5,643 nt of DNA from NCBI GenBank assembly GCA_044359525.1, contig JBIKLY010000131.1, positions 1-5,643 on the forward strand, written 5' to 3'. The number at the start of each line of letters is the position of its first letter. Within the stretch, counting starts at the first letter, position 1. Below, in pieces: positions 5,227-5,643 of this stretch. The notes beneath the pieces are model-generated. The model worked only from the letters and a program-made list of their open reading frames with translations. It had not been told where the DNA came from and did not search any database. The position numbers and the translations under genes were made by a program. This DNA comes from CAJBIL01 sp044359525 (GTDB lineage Bacteria > Pseudomonadota > Gammaproteobacteria > Burkholderiales > Rhodocyclaceae).

Positions 5227-5643
5227 TCAGGCAGGAAATACGCCGGTTGAGAGATAGCGATCGCCACGGTCACAAACGATGCTGACGATGGTTGCATTCT
5301 CCAGCTCACGGGCGAGGCGCAAGGCGACCGCCATTGACCCGCCCGATGAAATGCCGGCAAAAATACCTTCCTCGCGCGCCAGGCGCCGCGTCATTTCTTC
5401 GGCTTCGGCCTGCGAGACCGTCTCCACGCGATCAACGCGCGAACGGTCAAAGATCTTCGGCAGATAGGCTTCAGGCCACTTGCGGATACCGGGAATCTGC
5501 GAGCCATCTTCCGGCTGGCAGCCGATGATGCAAATCGCCGGATTCTGTTCCTTGAGATAGCGCGAAACACCCATGATCGTGCCGGTCGTCCCCATGCTGC
5601 TGACGAAGTGCGTGATCTGTCCGGCGGTGTCGCGCCACAACTC
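5227..5643 (-). CDS. cysM: Cysteine synthase B (O-acetylserine sulfhydrylase B), C-terminal part
   Basis: The gene runs off the right edge. The last 138 residues are visible, a little under half of a typical CysM of about 300 residues. The enzyme uses pyridoxal phosphate to make cysteine from O-acetylserine and sulfide or thiosulfate. The visible part holds the phosphate-binding loop SMGTTGTIMG (16-25 of the fragment), QPEDGSQIPGIRKWPEAY, the SSGGS motif (99-103) that contacts the cofactor ring, and the end CDRGDRYLSTGVF. This wording, especially IPGIRKWPEAYLP, favours CysM over CysK. The catalytic lysine would lie in the missing N-terminal half. The stop TGA lies 2 bp before the exonuclease start, so the two genes are probably cotranscribed. 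Confidence 0.95.
   Translation of the reverse strand, partial: ELWRDTAGQITHFVSSMGTTGTIMGVSRYLKEQNPAICIIGCQPEDGSQIPGIRKWPEAYLPKIFDRSRVDRVETVSQAEAEEMTRRLAREEGIFAGISSGGSMAVALRLARELENATIVSIVCDRGDRYLSTGVFPA

Overview
The window looks like chromosomal DNA of a betaproteobacterium. A Rhodocyclales-type organism would fit, but that is an impression from protein wording, not a search. Every recognisable gene lies on the minus strand, so the biological reading order runs from high to low coordinates: cysM (C-terminal part), a PolB-like 3'-5' exonuclease, an EcsC-family gene, tRNA-Val(GAC), thrS, infC, rpmI, rplT, and the first seven codons of pheS at the left edge.

Right part (5643-4439): the end of cysM, encoding cysteine synthase B, is followed after 2 bp by a gene for a DEDDy-type exonuclease of the DNA_pol_B_exo2 family. 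The two are probably translated from one message.

Middle part (4438-3351): a lone EcsC-family gene of unknown function sits between the exonuclease gene and tRNA-Val. An 18-bp perfect palindrome lies just before its ribosome binding site. A copy of the first 14 nt of tRNA-Val plus its 5' flank lies upstream of it, so the gene is bracketed by direct repeats (3337-3367 and 4354-4384). This is the least ordinary part of the window and looks like an inserted or duplicated segment.

Left part (3350-1): tRNA-Val has a near-consensus sigma-70 promoter and a strong intrinsic terminator. Then comes the conserved translation cluster thrS-infC-rpmI-rplT-pheS: threonyl-tRNA synthetase, initiation factor IF3, ribosomal proteins L35 and L20, and the alpha subunit of phenylalanyl-tRNA synthetase. 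infC appears to start at an ATC codon with an excellent Shine-Dalgarno sequence, as expected for a gene whose product discriminates against non-standard starts. Intrinsic terminators sit about 20 nt before the start codons of both synthetase genes (thrS and pheS), with no evident promoter in between, so regulated readthrough is possible.

No gene-free stretch exceeds 300 bp. The longest gaps are 4284-4438 (155 bp), 3351-3476 (126 bp) and 656-753 (98 bp). No CRISPR array, insertion sequence or clear new multi-gene system is present.
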